Shown: positions 13,046 through 25,759, counted from the stretch's first letter. The stretch: DNA of 64,000 nt from Chrysomallon squamiferum (GCA_012295275.1 CM022677.1:11590074-11654073), one strand, 5' to 3'. Notes: generated by a model from the sequence alone, not told the origin. Numbers and translations: made by a program.

Positions 13046-13520
13046 TCTGATAAATGATCTTCTTCGCCTTTCATAAGTACTTTTTCAACTTAATCAAACT
13101 TTTCAAACTGTATTATGTTTATGCAAATGCGTGCATAATAAACTGAAATTATAATTTGTTATAAGATTACTGTATTAACTTTTCCAGTTGGCAATGTTCC
13201 CCAACAGAAACGAAGATTCAGGTTTAATTCTGGAAGTATTTTTTCATAGGCATCTTTAAAAGTTGATTCATTATTCAACTTGTTAGGTACGTTATACCAA
13301 TTAATGAAAAATTAAGCTTATTATTTATTTATTTATTTATTATGCAAAATAAAAGTATCTAACATTGTTAATTAAAAAATAACACTTGTATTTTTCAATA
13401 AACTGTGTTTTCAATACATAATATTATAGCTGCACCTCTGTTTAGAACATAAAACATGTAGCATAAATAGGGAAGTGGCGTGTTATTATAAGTAATTAAA
13501 CATTTTCTTTCTTCTCGTAG

Positions 13521-13594
13521 ATGTAGATTTCTTTCTTCCTACGGATGGGTCCCTCCATGGGTGTCCATGGGCAAAACCGTCTTCCCGTGTGTAG
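13521..13594 (+). pseudogene. Diverged VDFF-type terminal exon, copy B
   Basis: A pyrimidine-rich tract and AG precede a stretch that reads DVDFFLPTDGS and ends KPSSRV-stop. It is clearly related to the exon at 37563-37646 (VDFFGSLDRS... PPSSRV-stop), with the same spacing from the acceptor and the same terminal residues. No 13-residue-repeat exon lies just before it. Confidence 0.45.
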
Positions 13595-14613
13595 TGGTCC
13601 AACAAGCACGGCATGACAGTTGACATGATGCGAAAAGCAGCTCAAACCACAAACTGATAAAAAACACCCGATGAATATAAAGTTGATAATAATTATTAAA
13701 ACACTATGTTATTTACGAAACATCATAAACGTGAAGAATGTGAACATGGTGATCAGTAAATAGCATTGAAATTTAGATTAATTTATTACAATAATCGGAC
13801 ATCTCGGTTCTTGGTTTGCGTTTCGGTTTGAATAGCGAGACATATCTTTGCGGTAGACATACCTAAAATAAAATGAATTACTTCGAAAATAAAAATAATA
13901 ATTATTGATGACAATAGTTAAAAAATAAATTATAATAAGATTTAAATCACTGATGATTTCGTGCTTACCAATTAGAATTTATACTAACCATACACTCGGT
14001 GTTTTATAATGTTTATTTTTATATCGATCGGAGTTGAAAATAAAAATTAATATTCGGCTAACTTCGTTTTGACGTTCGGATGTATGACGTCATCAATGCT
14101 TTGTTTACATAGATACAGTTGGCGATATTGAAGATAAGCGCATTCGAGTTAGTTCTGACTTTACTTTCCTTCTTTTTTACTTTGTATATTGAACTGCATT
14201 TGCAAATGATGAAGGTTACATTTATGTAGGTTTAATTTTTATATTATTAACATATTTAAGTCCAAACTGGACATATTGTTTTATTCACAGTGAGGTTGTG
14301 CTAGATTATTTTTAGATTAGATAATCAACGATAACTGAAAACTGCGTGTATGCATTACTTTCTGACCTCTAATGCTATGATTCCTGTTTCTGATATTGTT
14401 AATATACCCTTGTCAAAATATGTTTATTTTTACATAAAAATAACAACAATAATCAATTACAGATAGTGTTTCGATTGTTTTTATTTAAAAAGAATAAAGG
14501 ATATGTAAAACATATCTTATTATCTGACAAATATTATTTTATTAATTCTTCCCGTCTAAAAATATTTAGTGAATGGTTTCTATAAAATATTTGAACAGTT
14601 CTGTTGTTTTCAG

Positions 14614-14803
14614 AATCCGTTTCGAAAAGCCCATGGACGTCGACCCCTTCGACGACAGAGACATTCAACCAATGGAGGTTGACCCAGCACGACCTGGAGC
14701 TGACTGGAAGCTCAAAGCAGCTCAAAGCTTGAACTGGCAAAAACAACTGATGAACACAAAAGTTGACAAAACGTTTCAATCACGAAACATCATAAACATG
14801 TAA
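14614..14803 (+). CDS. 13-residue-repeat exon, one repeat, internally deleted (copy B)
   Basis: After an acceptor (TTGTTTTCAG) the frame reads IRFEKPMDVDPFDDRDIQP then MEVDPARPGADWKLK, continuing to a stop at 14801-14803. The DPFDDRDIQPMEV unit occurs once plus a partial one. The fused tail comes from sequence that in copy C lies downstream of the next exon (37655 onward): repeats, intron and VDFF exon have been lost by a deletion whose end points are not exon borders. I do not know the function. The frame is open, so a shortened protein is possible, but the tail is normally non-coding. Confidence 0.45.
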
Positions 14804-15413
14804 GTCATGCCAGTCATTTATATCTTGATCAGTGGTGGTGACAGCAAATTAAAGAAGTTTTTTCCTCTCAATGTTGCACTTATGAATATATATTTACAAA
14901 ACAGTAACAGTAATTCAGGAATATGTTTTAGAATACATATATAATCAACCCATGTACCTATTTTTACATTTGTAAAGATTAATAGTTTTCTAAATAAAAA
15001 AATGGTGTTGTTTTTCTCTTTCATGCAATCACAGATTGAGCACAGATTTTGTTCTTAAAATCTACATTATTACATAATTAAGTATAGTTTATAAATTTTA
15101 ATTTGTACTATTTTTTTATTATGTTGAAGTGTTCAAACTCATTTCAGAAATGACATCAGATTTTATTCATTCTGAGAAGACAGAAATCTCGTGTGGTTAG
15201 CCGCTCCGTATATCTTAGCGATCACACCCAGGACCGGTCCCAGGGTTTTCCTCTTTATATTCTAAAGATCTCAACTATACAAGGTGGCGCCATGACTACA
15301 TGTGCAGGTACCTCCAGACATTGTTGTTCTGTTATATTAGCAGTTATATAACCTGTTATATTAGCACTTCACATAACAGTCGCTATTGGTATTAATGCTG
15401 AATATAATATATA

Positions 15414-15414
<1 letters not shown>

Positions 15415-15450
<36 letters not shown>

Positions 15451-15451
15451 A
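15415..15451. repeat. (ATT)n microsatellite
   Basis: An ATT tract inside copy B; the equivalent in C is at 38340-38379. Confidence 0.9.
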
Positions 15452-15869
15452 CAGATTTTATTCATACTGAGAAGACAGAAATCTCATGTGGTTAGCCGCT
15501 CTGTATATCTTAGCAATCTATATATAGTGTATTACTACTTTTTTCTAATTTCGAATACAGTGCCATTTCTTATCTTATCATATTTACCTTCTAATCAGCA
15601 GATGAAGACTATGCTTTCAGTGTAGACAAACACAGACTAGATTTCCAGATTAATGTTCTCTTCATAAACAATGCTAGAAATCACTAATCTCTCATTAACA
15701 ATGTATTACTACTTCCAGTCATGCCTACCTCCTAACTCCATATATTCCACATCACACAGTTTATATATTAAGCCAAATTCCATTGATATATCACTCAATC
15801 CAATGACCTACAATGAGGACCTTATTTATTAACAATGTGATGTCTGAAAAGTAATTGCTTATATAATTG

Positions 15870-16811
15870 AAAACCTTTCAATCCATCATTCCCTCTTTTT
15901 ATCCTTTTATTATTTTCTCAGTTCTTCTTTGCACCAAAACGTTTATCCATCTAACACTCCATCCATCCTTACCTACCTGCATGTTTCTATCTATCTATCG
16001 GTCTATCTATATATTTGTTTTATTTCATCATCAATTTCTCTGGCTATTTGTCTGTCTATCTGTCTCTTTATTGGTCAACCTGTGATGTAGCTTAATCTCG
16101 CACCTGCTCACCTCTTTCTAACATAGTCATTAGAAACAGACTTTAATGACGAACTCATATGATTTTTTTACTCATATACATGTGCCCATTACCTGTCTAG
16201 CTAACCATTTATTCATCACTATCCTCTGTCTGTCTGTCTGTCTATATCTATTTTTATTTATATAATTATCTCTCATTCTCTGAAAAATCTTACACTCACG
16301 GCATACTTCTCTGTTTCATAGTGAGGTCAATACCTGTTCTCTCTCTGTAACACACAGACACATATAACCATACCTACCCATCAGTTTATCTATATTAGCT
16401 ATATATATATATATCTATATGTACCTAATTATTGTCTACCTAATATATCAATCTATCTCTGAAGCGATGTCTATCTCTATATCAATCTATCTCACCTTCT
16501 CAGTTATACATAGTCACAATCTATCTTGCACACACACACAAGTACATACGCACACACACACGTACGTATACGCACTCTCTGTTTACATCCTTTTTAAGTA
16601 TATTTAAATACAATCTTTCTGTCTAGTTAGCTATCTATAAATATATTTATTTATCTATCTATTTATGCCATATACATAAGCAACACAGTCAGTCGTTCTT
16701 ACAGATGTACAGTTATATTCTCATGCATCCTATCTATCTTTCTAGTAATCCATCTACCTTTCTTCTGTCTATCAATTTACCTGTCTGTTATCATCTACCA
16801 TCTATCCACCC

Positions 16812-16858
<47 letters not shown>

Positions 16859-17000
16859 GTTACTTATCCTTTTATATACATATACGTGCTAATCATCTTC
16901 TAAACATACAAATACATTATCATTCCTATACACGTGTGTGTGTGTGTGTGTATATATGTATGTATGTGTGTGTGTATATTTATATGGCTAGATGCATCCT
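15870..17000. repeat. Simple-sequence-rich block (CTAT/CACA/GTGT), copy B
   Basis: CTAT, CTGT, CA and GT words, including a (CA)n tract at 16818-16854. Collinear with 38800-39910 in C and reversed in A and D. No gene is supported. Confidence 0.85.
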
Positions 17001-17242
17001 TCCAACCAGCATCAGTGAAAATTATTTATTTCATTTTAATTTATTTTATTTCAATTATTTTATTTTAGTTTTATTTATTTACTGATTTTTTTATATTTTT
17101 TGTATTTTTAAAAAAAAAATTTGGGTGACGATGTTATGAAAAGTGGGAAAAAAAAAATACTGCAAAAAAAAAAAAATGGGTTACGAGATGGTATATTACG
17201 TCATTGTCAGAAAAAAAAAAAAAAAAAAAAAAGAAATGTTAC

Positions 17243-17410
17243 CACGTTTTCAGCAATTACTACAGAGTATAGGCCATCTATGTATAAGAGGCATTGGTTA
17301 TATGACATACTTCTCAAATTACTTTTAATTATCCATGTAGAATTATTGCATTTATAAAATCCTACATGTTTAAAAGTCTGTAAATATTGATCGGCGTTCG
17401 ATGCTGCCAT
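17243..17410 (-). CDS. Possible first coding exon beginning MAASNADQ, copy B
   Basis: A 56-codon frame starts at an ATG in a strong context (CCAAGATGGCAGC) and ends exactly at a possible donor (AACGTG|GTAACA), so it would leave in phase 0. Residues include QTFKHVGFYKC and YNQCLLYIDGLYS. I do not recognise the protein. The same exon, with two substitutions (Q11H, A53V), the same length and the same donor, is at 40120-40287; the copy in A is broken and D has lost the region. The reading frame past the donor runs into poly-F from a T-run, which is more likely intron. No downstream exon could be assigned, so the gene is unproven. Confidence 0.4.
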
Positions 17411-17450
17411 CTTGGATTTCGATCGGAAGTTTCCGTGAGGTCACGGAAGT
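17408..17450 (-). promoter_or_regulatory. Possible TATA-less promoter upstream of MAASNADQ exon
   Basis: Upstream of the start codon lie an interrupted dyad CCGTGA-GG-TCACGG (17433-17446) that contains an AGGTCA nuclear-receptor half-site, two ETS-like CGGAAGT words (17424-17430 and 17444-17450), and an AAGATGGC word over the start codon that fits a YY1 site. All are kept in copy C (near 40300-40327), and the dyad is kept in A. Binding is inference. Confidence 0.35.
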
Positions 17451-17709
17451 TTTTAAACTTCCAAATACAATTATTTTACGTCAATTTTCTGAACTTTTTA
17501 TGATTTACACTGATAAAGATGGTTGTTCATATTACAAAACCGTGATCTCTTGCGCCTTTCCTAACTACTTTTTCAATCAAAATAAATGAAATAAATAAAT
17601 AAAATAAATAAAAATAAATGAAAAACATTAAATGAAATAGCAATTTTACAATAATTCTTCAAATAATAATATCACGTTAAATAAACAAAAAATACAGGAA
17701 AATGGTTAG

Positions 17710-18009
17710 TTAAAAGAAAAAGAAAACGCAGGGAATGTTAATAAGCTGGTTCTGTCTGCTACAAAACATTATACAGAATTGGTTATTTTCATCTAAAAGC
17801 AACAAATCTAATTTACCGTCACCTCGCATATGCGAGGAGTAATCTATTTCAGAAGTTCGTGGTCTAAGAGAAACAACTCTATTTAACACGCACGTTGGTA
17901 AATATACAAAAAAGATTGAGTGTTGAGTAAAATTAAAAAAAAAAAAAAAAAAAAAAAAATATTTCAAGTTGCCTGAATATAGATCATTCACTGAATTTAC
18001 TAAATTCAC
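17710..18009 (-). other. Conserved open block with hairpin, copy B
   Basis: An open frame of 99 codons with the peptide core NRVVSLRPRTSEIDYSSH, then GDGKLDLLLLDENNQF and CIMFCSRQNQLIN. The core is conserved in A, C and D, with changes concentrated at the hairpin. The poly-F parts come from T-runs. No domain is recognised and no splice signals are convincing, so whether it is coding is open. Confidence 0.4.
17822..17837. other. Perfect 16-bp palindrome CCTCGCATATGCGAGG, copy B
   Basis: The sequence equals its own reverse complement. The equivalent in C is a different perfect palindrome (CTCGTATATACGAG), and A and D keep the arms with other loops. Confidence 0.9.
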
Positions 18010-18309
18010 TAAAATTATTTTATTTAAAACTAGTATAAGTTGGGGTAATTCTGGCCTCAGGGCAATTCTGGCCTCCGAGGTATATTATGACTTGCAGCCG
18101 CTATACTGCATTTTGAAGTTTCAAAAGTGAGTGTGTTATTTTTTAGTCCTATAGACATAAGGTTAGTGATACATTATAAACAGGTAAACATATAATCGGT
18201 TTTTAAGTTCAGCAGAAGAAACTTGATTAATATGTGATAATTAGGCAAGAAATATGCTTTTTATTTTACTCCACCACTTGGGGGGCAATAAAAATAAAAT
18301 CAAAAGGCA

Positions 18310-18735
18310 TTGACAGAAGAAGAAAGTGTCAAGAGGTATGAAGAAGAGTTGAGCAGAGAAGAAGAAGAAGGAGGAAGAAAAGGCAAAGAAAGCAAATGTT
18401 TTAGAGGCAAAATTAAAAAAAAAAAAAAAAAGAAGATACCAAAGTCAAAACGGCAGTTCAATTTGAATGCTACAGCAGAACCGGTGGATGCAGCCAAAGA
18501 AAACGTTGATGGTGATGAGCCTGAACTAGAAGACAGAGATGTAGTAGATACACAAGAAAAATGTGATTTCTGTGACAGAGTTGATGATGGAATGAATTCT
18601 GACGAGTTCATAGGATGTGATGTGACGGGGTGCCCAAATTGGTATTGTCTTGATTCTTGCGCAAATCTTGAAATCCCAGCTGGTGCAGACTTTAAAGATA
18701 TTGTATTCTTGTGTGATATTTGTCAAGGAGTTTAG
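18310..18735 (+). pseudogene. PHD-like zinc-finger coding segment, copy B
   Basis: Open from TEEESVKRYEEEL through a Lys-rich run, the acidic linker ENVDGDEPELED and the cysteine cluster CDFC...WYCLDSCANLEI...CDIC, ending QGV-stop. The second zinc-ligand pair reads CDVTGC in place of CDGC because six bases are duplicated, so the metal site is probably damaged. The Glu/Lys stretch has also changed frame over part of its length (SREEEEGGRKGK in place of AEKKKEEEE). It is the only copy in which both halves share one open frame, but the finger spacing is abnormal. Confidence 0.55.
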
Positions 18736-20888
18736 TTTATTGAAGTTTTGAATTTGACTTGTATTATGATTAGGACTAATTATTTTAAAAATTGATTATA
18801 TAGCAATAATCAGTACAACAAATTTGTTTTGAATGACTATTTTATTTATCATTTTAAGTAGTATTATTCAGTTAGTGTTGTTGTCTTTTATCGTTAATGT
18901 TAATGTCAGTATTACAGTCGTCATTATAAAGAAACAAACAATTATCAACAAATAAAAGATAGATAGATAGACACACACACACAGACACAGACACACACAT
19001 AGAAAAGAAATAGTTTGGTATACGTGTTTGCCTTAGAGGATAGTTATATACGAAAGTTCATATCAGTGAGATGGTGTTTATGTATATAGTTAAATAATAG
19101 ACAGATAGATACATTGATTGACATAGAGATAGATAGACATTTTACATAAATGAACTTGTAAGAAAATGCTTGTACATGCATTACTATATAATATCACATT
19201 AACCTGGCTTTTCACAACTTTTCTTTTAATGGTAATTTTAATTATTCAGTTCAGTTTTTTTTTTTTTTATCTTTCTGTGTGTCTGTATGTCTGTCTATGG
19301 ATTTATCTCTATATATGTCTGTCTGTCTCATTCTCCATCTATCTGTCTGTCTATTTGTCTATCCACCTACCTATCTACCTCTCAGATTACAGTGATAAGT
19401 GCAGGTAGCTGTAATTAAAACTTCAGTAAAAGAAATGATAAACACTGCAGAAAACATTGATAAGAAAGCAGCGATGATATTTTATCTCACTGGGAGGATT
19501 CTGTGTATGCCTAAAATACTGAAGGATCTTAAATATTAATATTAACATTAATACATTTATTTATTTGTCCCTATAATGATGAACGCTGTTTACCACATAT
19601 AATGTAACTGAACTACAATATTTATAGTTTATTTTTCTTCAACCGGACCTGTTTATAGTAATACATTTAAATTCAGCGAAAGAACCGTAATATTTTACAT
19701 TTATATATAGCTCTCTAGATTATATCTACTTGAATATTAATTGTCTAATTATCAATTTAATTTTTAGGGGAGATAACAGAATATCACTTTCTATAGTTAA
19801 TTAAGAATTAATCTGTAATAGCGCAGTATATTTACAGAACTTGTGTTATAATAAACAAGATTCATCTCGCGCATCCTCGCCTTTTCACTTTACTTTTAAT
19901 AATAAAAACGTCTATTAATGTATCTCTATATTCTAGACTTTTCTAGTATTTAAGAAAGATGTACTTGCAAATATCAATAACATGGTGAAGTTAATTCATC
20001 TTAATCTAGCCTCTCACCTCTCAACTGCAATTCTACTATCTCAATAATAAAAAAATGAGAATAATACGCATTATTAATCGTTGATTCATTATTCATCTTG
20101 TTAGACACGTTATACCTGTTAATGAAAAATTAAGCTTATTATAAACAACAGCAGAATTATATGTGCATATCGAGAACGCTTCCATACTAATGTGATATTG
20201 TATTTGTTTTATTATTCAAAATAAAAGTATGTAATACTGTTAATTGAAAAACAATACCTCTATTTTTCAATACACTGTGTTTTCAATACATAATATTACC
20301 GCTACGCCTCTGTTTACAACATAAAACATGTAACATAAATAGTGATGGCGGTACTGAAGTTGCGTCTTATTTTCATAACGCCGTGTAAAATTACTCCTAC
20401 TTAGCTGTTCTGTGAAACAAGTTCTGTTAATAAAATATCACATTAGTATGGAAGCGTTCTCGATATTCACATATAATTCTACTGTTGTTTATAAAAACAT
20501 GCTAACCTGGAAGCCCAATCTACATTTCTGAATGTACACGGTGTTTTCGCAGTAAAATCACACCTGTAATGTTTACTATATGCTACAGTAAACACATAAA
20601 ACAACAACAACAACGACAACGACAGCAACAATAGTAATATAAATAAAATAAAATTTTAATCTTTATTCGATTTGTTTACTTCTCAATATCCGTAAGACTT
20701 CAAAAGTTAACATCATCGCTCCAGTCTGGATGTCAATATATTTTTATGACGTAGCTATAGCTTCACACAGACAAGTAACCTGGAGATATCCACTTTTCAA
20801 TCCTCTTTATTGACAAACAGAAGATAAAAAATAAAAAAAAAAAAAAAAAAAAAAAAAATGAAAAATGAAATGAGACAATTATTTGAGG

Positions 20889-20956
<68 letters not shown>

Positions 20957-20958
20957 AA
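20889..20958. repeat. (ATA)n and (AAAT)n microsatellite
   Basis: An ATA tract followed by AAAT repeats in copy B, preceded by an A-run (20833-20858). It is the counterpart of 4660-4712 and 43735-43800. Confidence 0.95.
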
Positions 20959-22741
20959 TAAATAAATAAACAAACAAATATTCACATCGTATAATAAAAA
21001 CATTTTTTATAATTTAGTATGTAGGTGAGAGGTGTATATTGAATGTATTAAATGGGCTTCTGGATTTTTTTTGATATTTTTTTTTAATCACCAATGTATG
21101 ACTATACTTGAAAAGGTGAGAAGAGGATAGATTAATAATATGACATTTTATAACTTGAAACATTACTTATATTTACTAACGCAAAATGCGCAAGATAAAT
21201 ATTTTGTTTTATAGAAGATCAGTGGATAATCAGAATTATTGCGCGCGCTTGTGGATTAACGTCATTTTTTTTATTGACTGTATTAGAAACAAAATCACAT
21301 TATTATTACAGATAAAACTAAATCGCTAAAACTGTGAATAAAAAACAGAACATAATGTGCTGCAGTGAACTAGAGTTATGTACCCTTTTTTCAACAGTAG
21401 CTGTAGAGCTGATACTTAGCGACTTAGATTTCCAGATTCATAATATTAACAAAAGACTTTTTTTTTTTTTTTTTTCGTTTTATTTTCTTTTCTCGCTCTC
21501 TTCCTGACAGTAGTAGTGATAGAAGAAAATATATTTTGTTTACTTCCAGACAAAGCGGTATATGTATTTTAGGAAATATACTTTTTCTAAGCAGAAGAAC
21601 GATGAAGGTGATTTTCAATAATTACACCACAGACTGTGTTTTTAATTACATTTTTCTGGTGTCTGTCTGGATAACATGTGTTTCATTAAAAGTTCTGCTG
21701 TCCAGTTTTGTTCTCCCAAAAGTCAAGTCATGATACAAACCGTATTTGAGTATTTACTGAAACATGAAACTTTGACGTACAGTGTAGTTTTCTATGGACA
21801 AATTGCTGGACGGAATTTACGTTCTATAAATTAACAAGATTTCAGTTTTATAAACTGAGATCTAACCAAAAATAGCTTGAAATATTATGAATACCACTAT
21901 TTACACTGATTATCTTTAATTGAAATAAATAAATAAATAAATAAATATAATTTTAATTGTAATACCGACTGCACAATTTACATAATGGATGTTGGATATT
22001 AATAGCATCATTATATATGTATTTGAGATGGGCTAGTTTAATCTGATATTTTAAAAGCTTCAGGTAAGATTGTATTTTTTATGAAGCAAAATAGAGGTAA
22101 AACATAACAGAACCTCACGTTATTTTCACTAAGTATCAATAAACATCGCTAGTTTTATATATAAAATGTGAATTACTACCCGATTATAAAACAGAAAGCT
22201 TAGCTTATCTCTATGAATTTTAATTTTAATGTCGTTTCCTTTGCAAACTCAAATTTTGTGATTCAAGTATATCTAGTCATTAAGTTATGTATGTCTGAAT
22301 TTAGAAGTCCAGCGCTGAATGCCACTATAAAATAAAAGGTCAGATCCCTATAAATGTGATATTTGATTAACAGCAGAACAGATTACATTAATTCACATTA
22401 CTACATAAAACCAGCGACGTTTATATTATAAATTGATACTGAGTGAAAATAATGTGATATTTTATTAAATTTTTCCTCTATTTTGCATCATAACAAATAT
22501 TGATAATTTCATGTACATTTTATTCTACTAGGAGAAATCTTATATAGTTAATATTATACTTTGTAAGTTACATCATAGAAAACATGCCTGTCCTCCTGAA
22601 CTAGTGTTTTATGAGATATGAGGATATTTTCAGTTAGCTAGTCGAAATATATCATTTATTTAATCCTATTAAACCATAACAATAATGTCTTTACTATCAA
22701 GTAATTAATAATGTTTCTCCTCCAGTTATAAGTAAAATTTG

Positions 22742-23105
22742 ACAAATGAACAGTTAATGTTAGCTCGTGGACTAGAACGTGCTCCGAACAGAAGGAAAAA
22801 GTATTTAAGTATATCAAAACTTAGGAAAGAAAAGAGAAAAGAAAATGGCAGAGTTAAAGAAAAAACAACTTTCGATGGGTCTGTCGTGGTGAAGACGTTA
22901 TTAAAGTACGACAGCGACATCGTTTGAAATGTCGATACCATTGCAATATCAAAAACCGCTTCTAATTCTTAAGCCTGCTAAAGAAGAGATTCTGCATTTC
23001 TCACCGAAAATTGTTCTCTATCATGATTTTATCAGTGATGCTGAAATTGAAGACATTAAAACAGTTTCTATGCCACTTTTAAAAACATCTGAAATCAGTT
23101 GTTAG
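22742..23105 (+). pseudogene. P4HA: Prolyl 4-hydroxylase alpha-subunit fragment
   Basis: Three successive frames give an ordered stretch of a P4HA protein: LERAPNRRKKYLSISKLRKEK (end of the peptide-binding region and linker), then WVCRGEDVIKVR and KCRYHCNIKN, then LLILKPAKEEILHFSPK, IVLYHDFISDAEIEDIK and a stop after SEISC. In the family, the CRGE motif and the FHDxISDxEIE-like motif lie just before the catalytic dioxygenase core. The core itself, with its His-Asp-His iron site, is absent. Two frameshifts (near 22866 and 22962) and the stop make it a pseudogene. No intron interrupts the 360 bases, which suits a processed or exon-derived fragment. It is present in copy B only: C diverges at this point and A lacks the segment. 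Confidence 0.8.
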
Positions 23106-25272
23106 CAAAAGCAGCTTTTGCAATTAATGTTAAACTTGGAGGTCATGACAGAGAAAGAAATAAAAAATAAAATAAAATAAAACTTTAAAAAAAAACCAAA
23201 ACGCAATCATCAATGACAGACTTTTCATCCTCTGACAACTGATAGACCATTAACATTTCTAATAAAAAAAAATTTCCCGTTTTATGTAAACTGATATTCC
23301 TGGAACGTAGCCACACATTTACATTTATTACTCATTATACAGCTATATACGACGTTTCGTTATCAGCGATTTTCTGTGGTGTGCAATGACGTACACCAAG
23401 AACCCCACTAACAGAAGAAAGAAAGAATATTACTTTCTTGAAATGTTTTTTGCTTTTTTCGGGTGTCTTTTCCTGGCGCGCTGAAAAGTTAAATAAAAAC
23501 ATATGAAAGTAAATATGTTTTAATATATTTGTGAAATTTCAATTGTACTGTGGTAACATTTCTTTTGATTATTAATATTAATGTGTGTGCGTGTGTGTGC
23601 GTGTCTGTTTAGAACTGTATTAAAGAGTGATTAATGTGAATCAAGTGAAAAGTGACACAATGTAATGAAATAATAAGTCAAGACAAACACATTTATGTTG
23701 TTAGGTTATGAAATGACTAAATACATGAAGATTAACAATGATAAACGATTTTATTACAGCATATTTATATTGTGTTAGCGTCTGTAAAGATAAAAAGGAG
23801 TAAAGGAGGTGACTAGGGAAATGTTTCTCCACCTCAGTGTGGTCAGACAGTCAATGCTGTCATAAAACAGACAGGAACAAATTAATTTAAAAAACTAACT
23901 TACAAAAATCCCTTTTTTTAATTTACTAGAATGGTCGCTGTGAAATAAACATTTAAAATTTACATTTGTATTAAAATATATAAAATTTGACAAAAAATAA
24001 TAAAATAAATAAGAGCTAATCTGACAGCGGTATACATCGTGCACAAACAAAGAAAAGAACATATTAAAACTTTTCAAGTGTAGTAACACTCGGTGGAAAA
24101 GTTTAAAAAAAAAAATAAATAAATAAATAAATAAATAAATAAAACCTTTATAATTCAATAGCACTGGATGTAGATGAAAACAATATGTCGTTGTAGCAAG
24201 ACTGAATATCAAATTACATTTTACTTTTTCATAATTTAAATATTATTATTTCAGTGCTTAAATCGAATTGTCATCATTTTATTATCTTTATACATCTTTC
24301 ATATCTACTATCATTTACTATTATTTTCTTTTACAACAAAATTTAAAACATAGTTCTGAATTGTTATTTTTTTTCGAGATTTAAAATAATTTAAAAGATT
24401 ATTTTAACGACGTTTTTAATTTATCTTGCGTTTTCGTTTTTTTGGATGAATTGGTTCTTTTGCATTCAAAGACGTATCTGAAATAAACCATGCCTATGTC
24501 AAACACTGACAGTTCACCCCTATACAAACATCTGTTAAATAATTTTATCAGAACAAAAATCGTTTGGTGAGCCCATATATTATATATGTCACTATTCTGA
24601 TTTATGTTTATGGGCTTCTTTTTATTCCTGTTTGTTTATTTCTCCATTTTTTAAGAAACACTTGAAGCATTTCAAAATTTGAGACCATTTCAAATGAAAT
24701 AAAATTCAAATATGATTCTTGTCTCACCTTTATCAGGATGTGGATCAAACAGTTTTTCTTTTGGGATTTTAATTCGGTAGCTTTAGAATAAAATAAAATA
24801 AAATAAATATAAATGAATAAATAAAAACAATAAAATAATTAAAAAAAGACACACACACACACACACACACACACACCGATACCTAAACTAACATTTATTT
24901 TTATAAATACAACAAATCGTAAAACAATCAAATTCTTTTGCTAAAAACTATTGAAATAAGCTATCGTTTTCTTCAAAACGATTGCGTTTTTCAGCTATGG
25001 ATTTCTATTTAAAAATGACGAAAATGTTCAACTAAAGATTTGCAGTGACGTAGATATATAGTGGCGGGAAATATAAATATGTCGACTAGACATATTTCAG
25101 ATCTATCTTGAGAAAATATCAAACCCAGCGTTAGGCCTGTAATTCCCAAACATATTTGTAACTACCGTCAATGTTTTTAGATATGTATATGCATAATGAT
25201 GGGAAATAGTGGATGCAAAATGGGCTATAGATAAAGGGATTTCAGCAGTTGTTATCTACAAAAAAATATCCA

Positions 25273-25341
<69 letters not shown>
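25273..25341. repeat. (CA)n microsatellite
   Basis: A nearly perfect CA tract of about 70 bases. Confidence 0.97.
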
Positions 25342-25343
<2 letters not shown>

Positions 25344-25670
25344 CCACACAAACATCATCATTTATATATGTGATTGTTTTTATGTATTATGCATATATTT
25401 GGAAGTAGAAATCGGGTTAGCTTTGGAATTTTATTTTATTTTAAAAAATAATCATTTTCTAATTTCATTAGAATTTATTTAATGTGTATAAGAGAGTGCT
25501 TTGTCCGGTTGGATACAGAAGCATTCGGGATTGTACAGAAATATTTTTAATCATATTTTGTATACACAAGAATGTATATCGCCAAATATAACAATTAAAT
25601 CTGCTTTTTTAACTATCAAAGACGTTGTTTGAAATGTTCTCTTATGGTTGTCTTCGTTCGCAAAAGTTAA

Positions 25671-25759
<89 letters not shown>

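Larger units (their letters stand above)
13240..23435 (+). repeat. Copy B of the duplicated locus
   Basis: The longest continuous copy. It is collinear with copy C (35110-45730) apart from indels, and with copy A in reverse. Its first 250 bases (13240-13490) are also similar to an internal part of the unit (20085-20390), which indicates that units were once arranged in tandem. Homology with A ends near 23435 in a GAAAGAAAGAA tract. Genes and exons inside are listed separately. Stretches without an entry (13600-14560, 15200-15870, 18740-20880, 20960-22735) hold AT-rich sequence and short microsatellites only. Confidence 0.85.

Noticed and set aside
14614-14803. Repeat exon in copy B considered as a processed retrocopy because the intron is missing
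   Set aside because: The joint lies inside a repeat unit and in sequence downstream of the next exon, not at exon borders; surrounding introns are kept. A simple deletion explains it.
18310-18735. PHD segment taken as part of a complete transposase gene
   Set aside because: No DDE catalytic motif, helix-turn-helix or terminal inverted repeats were found around any of the four copies.
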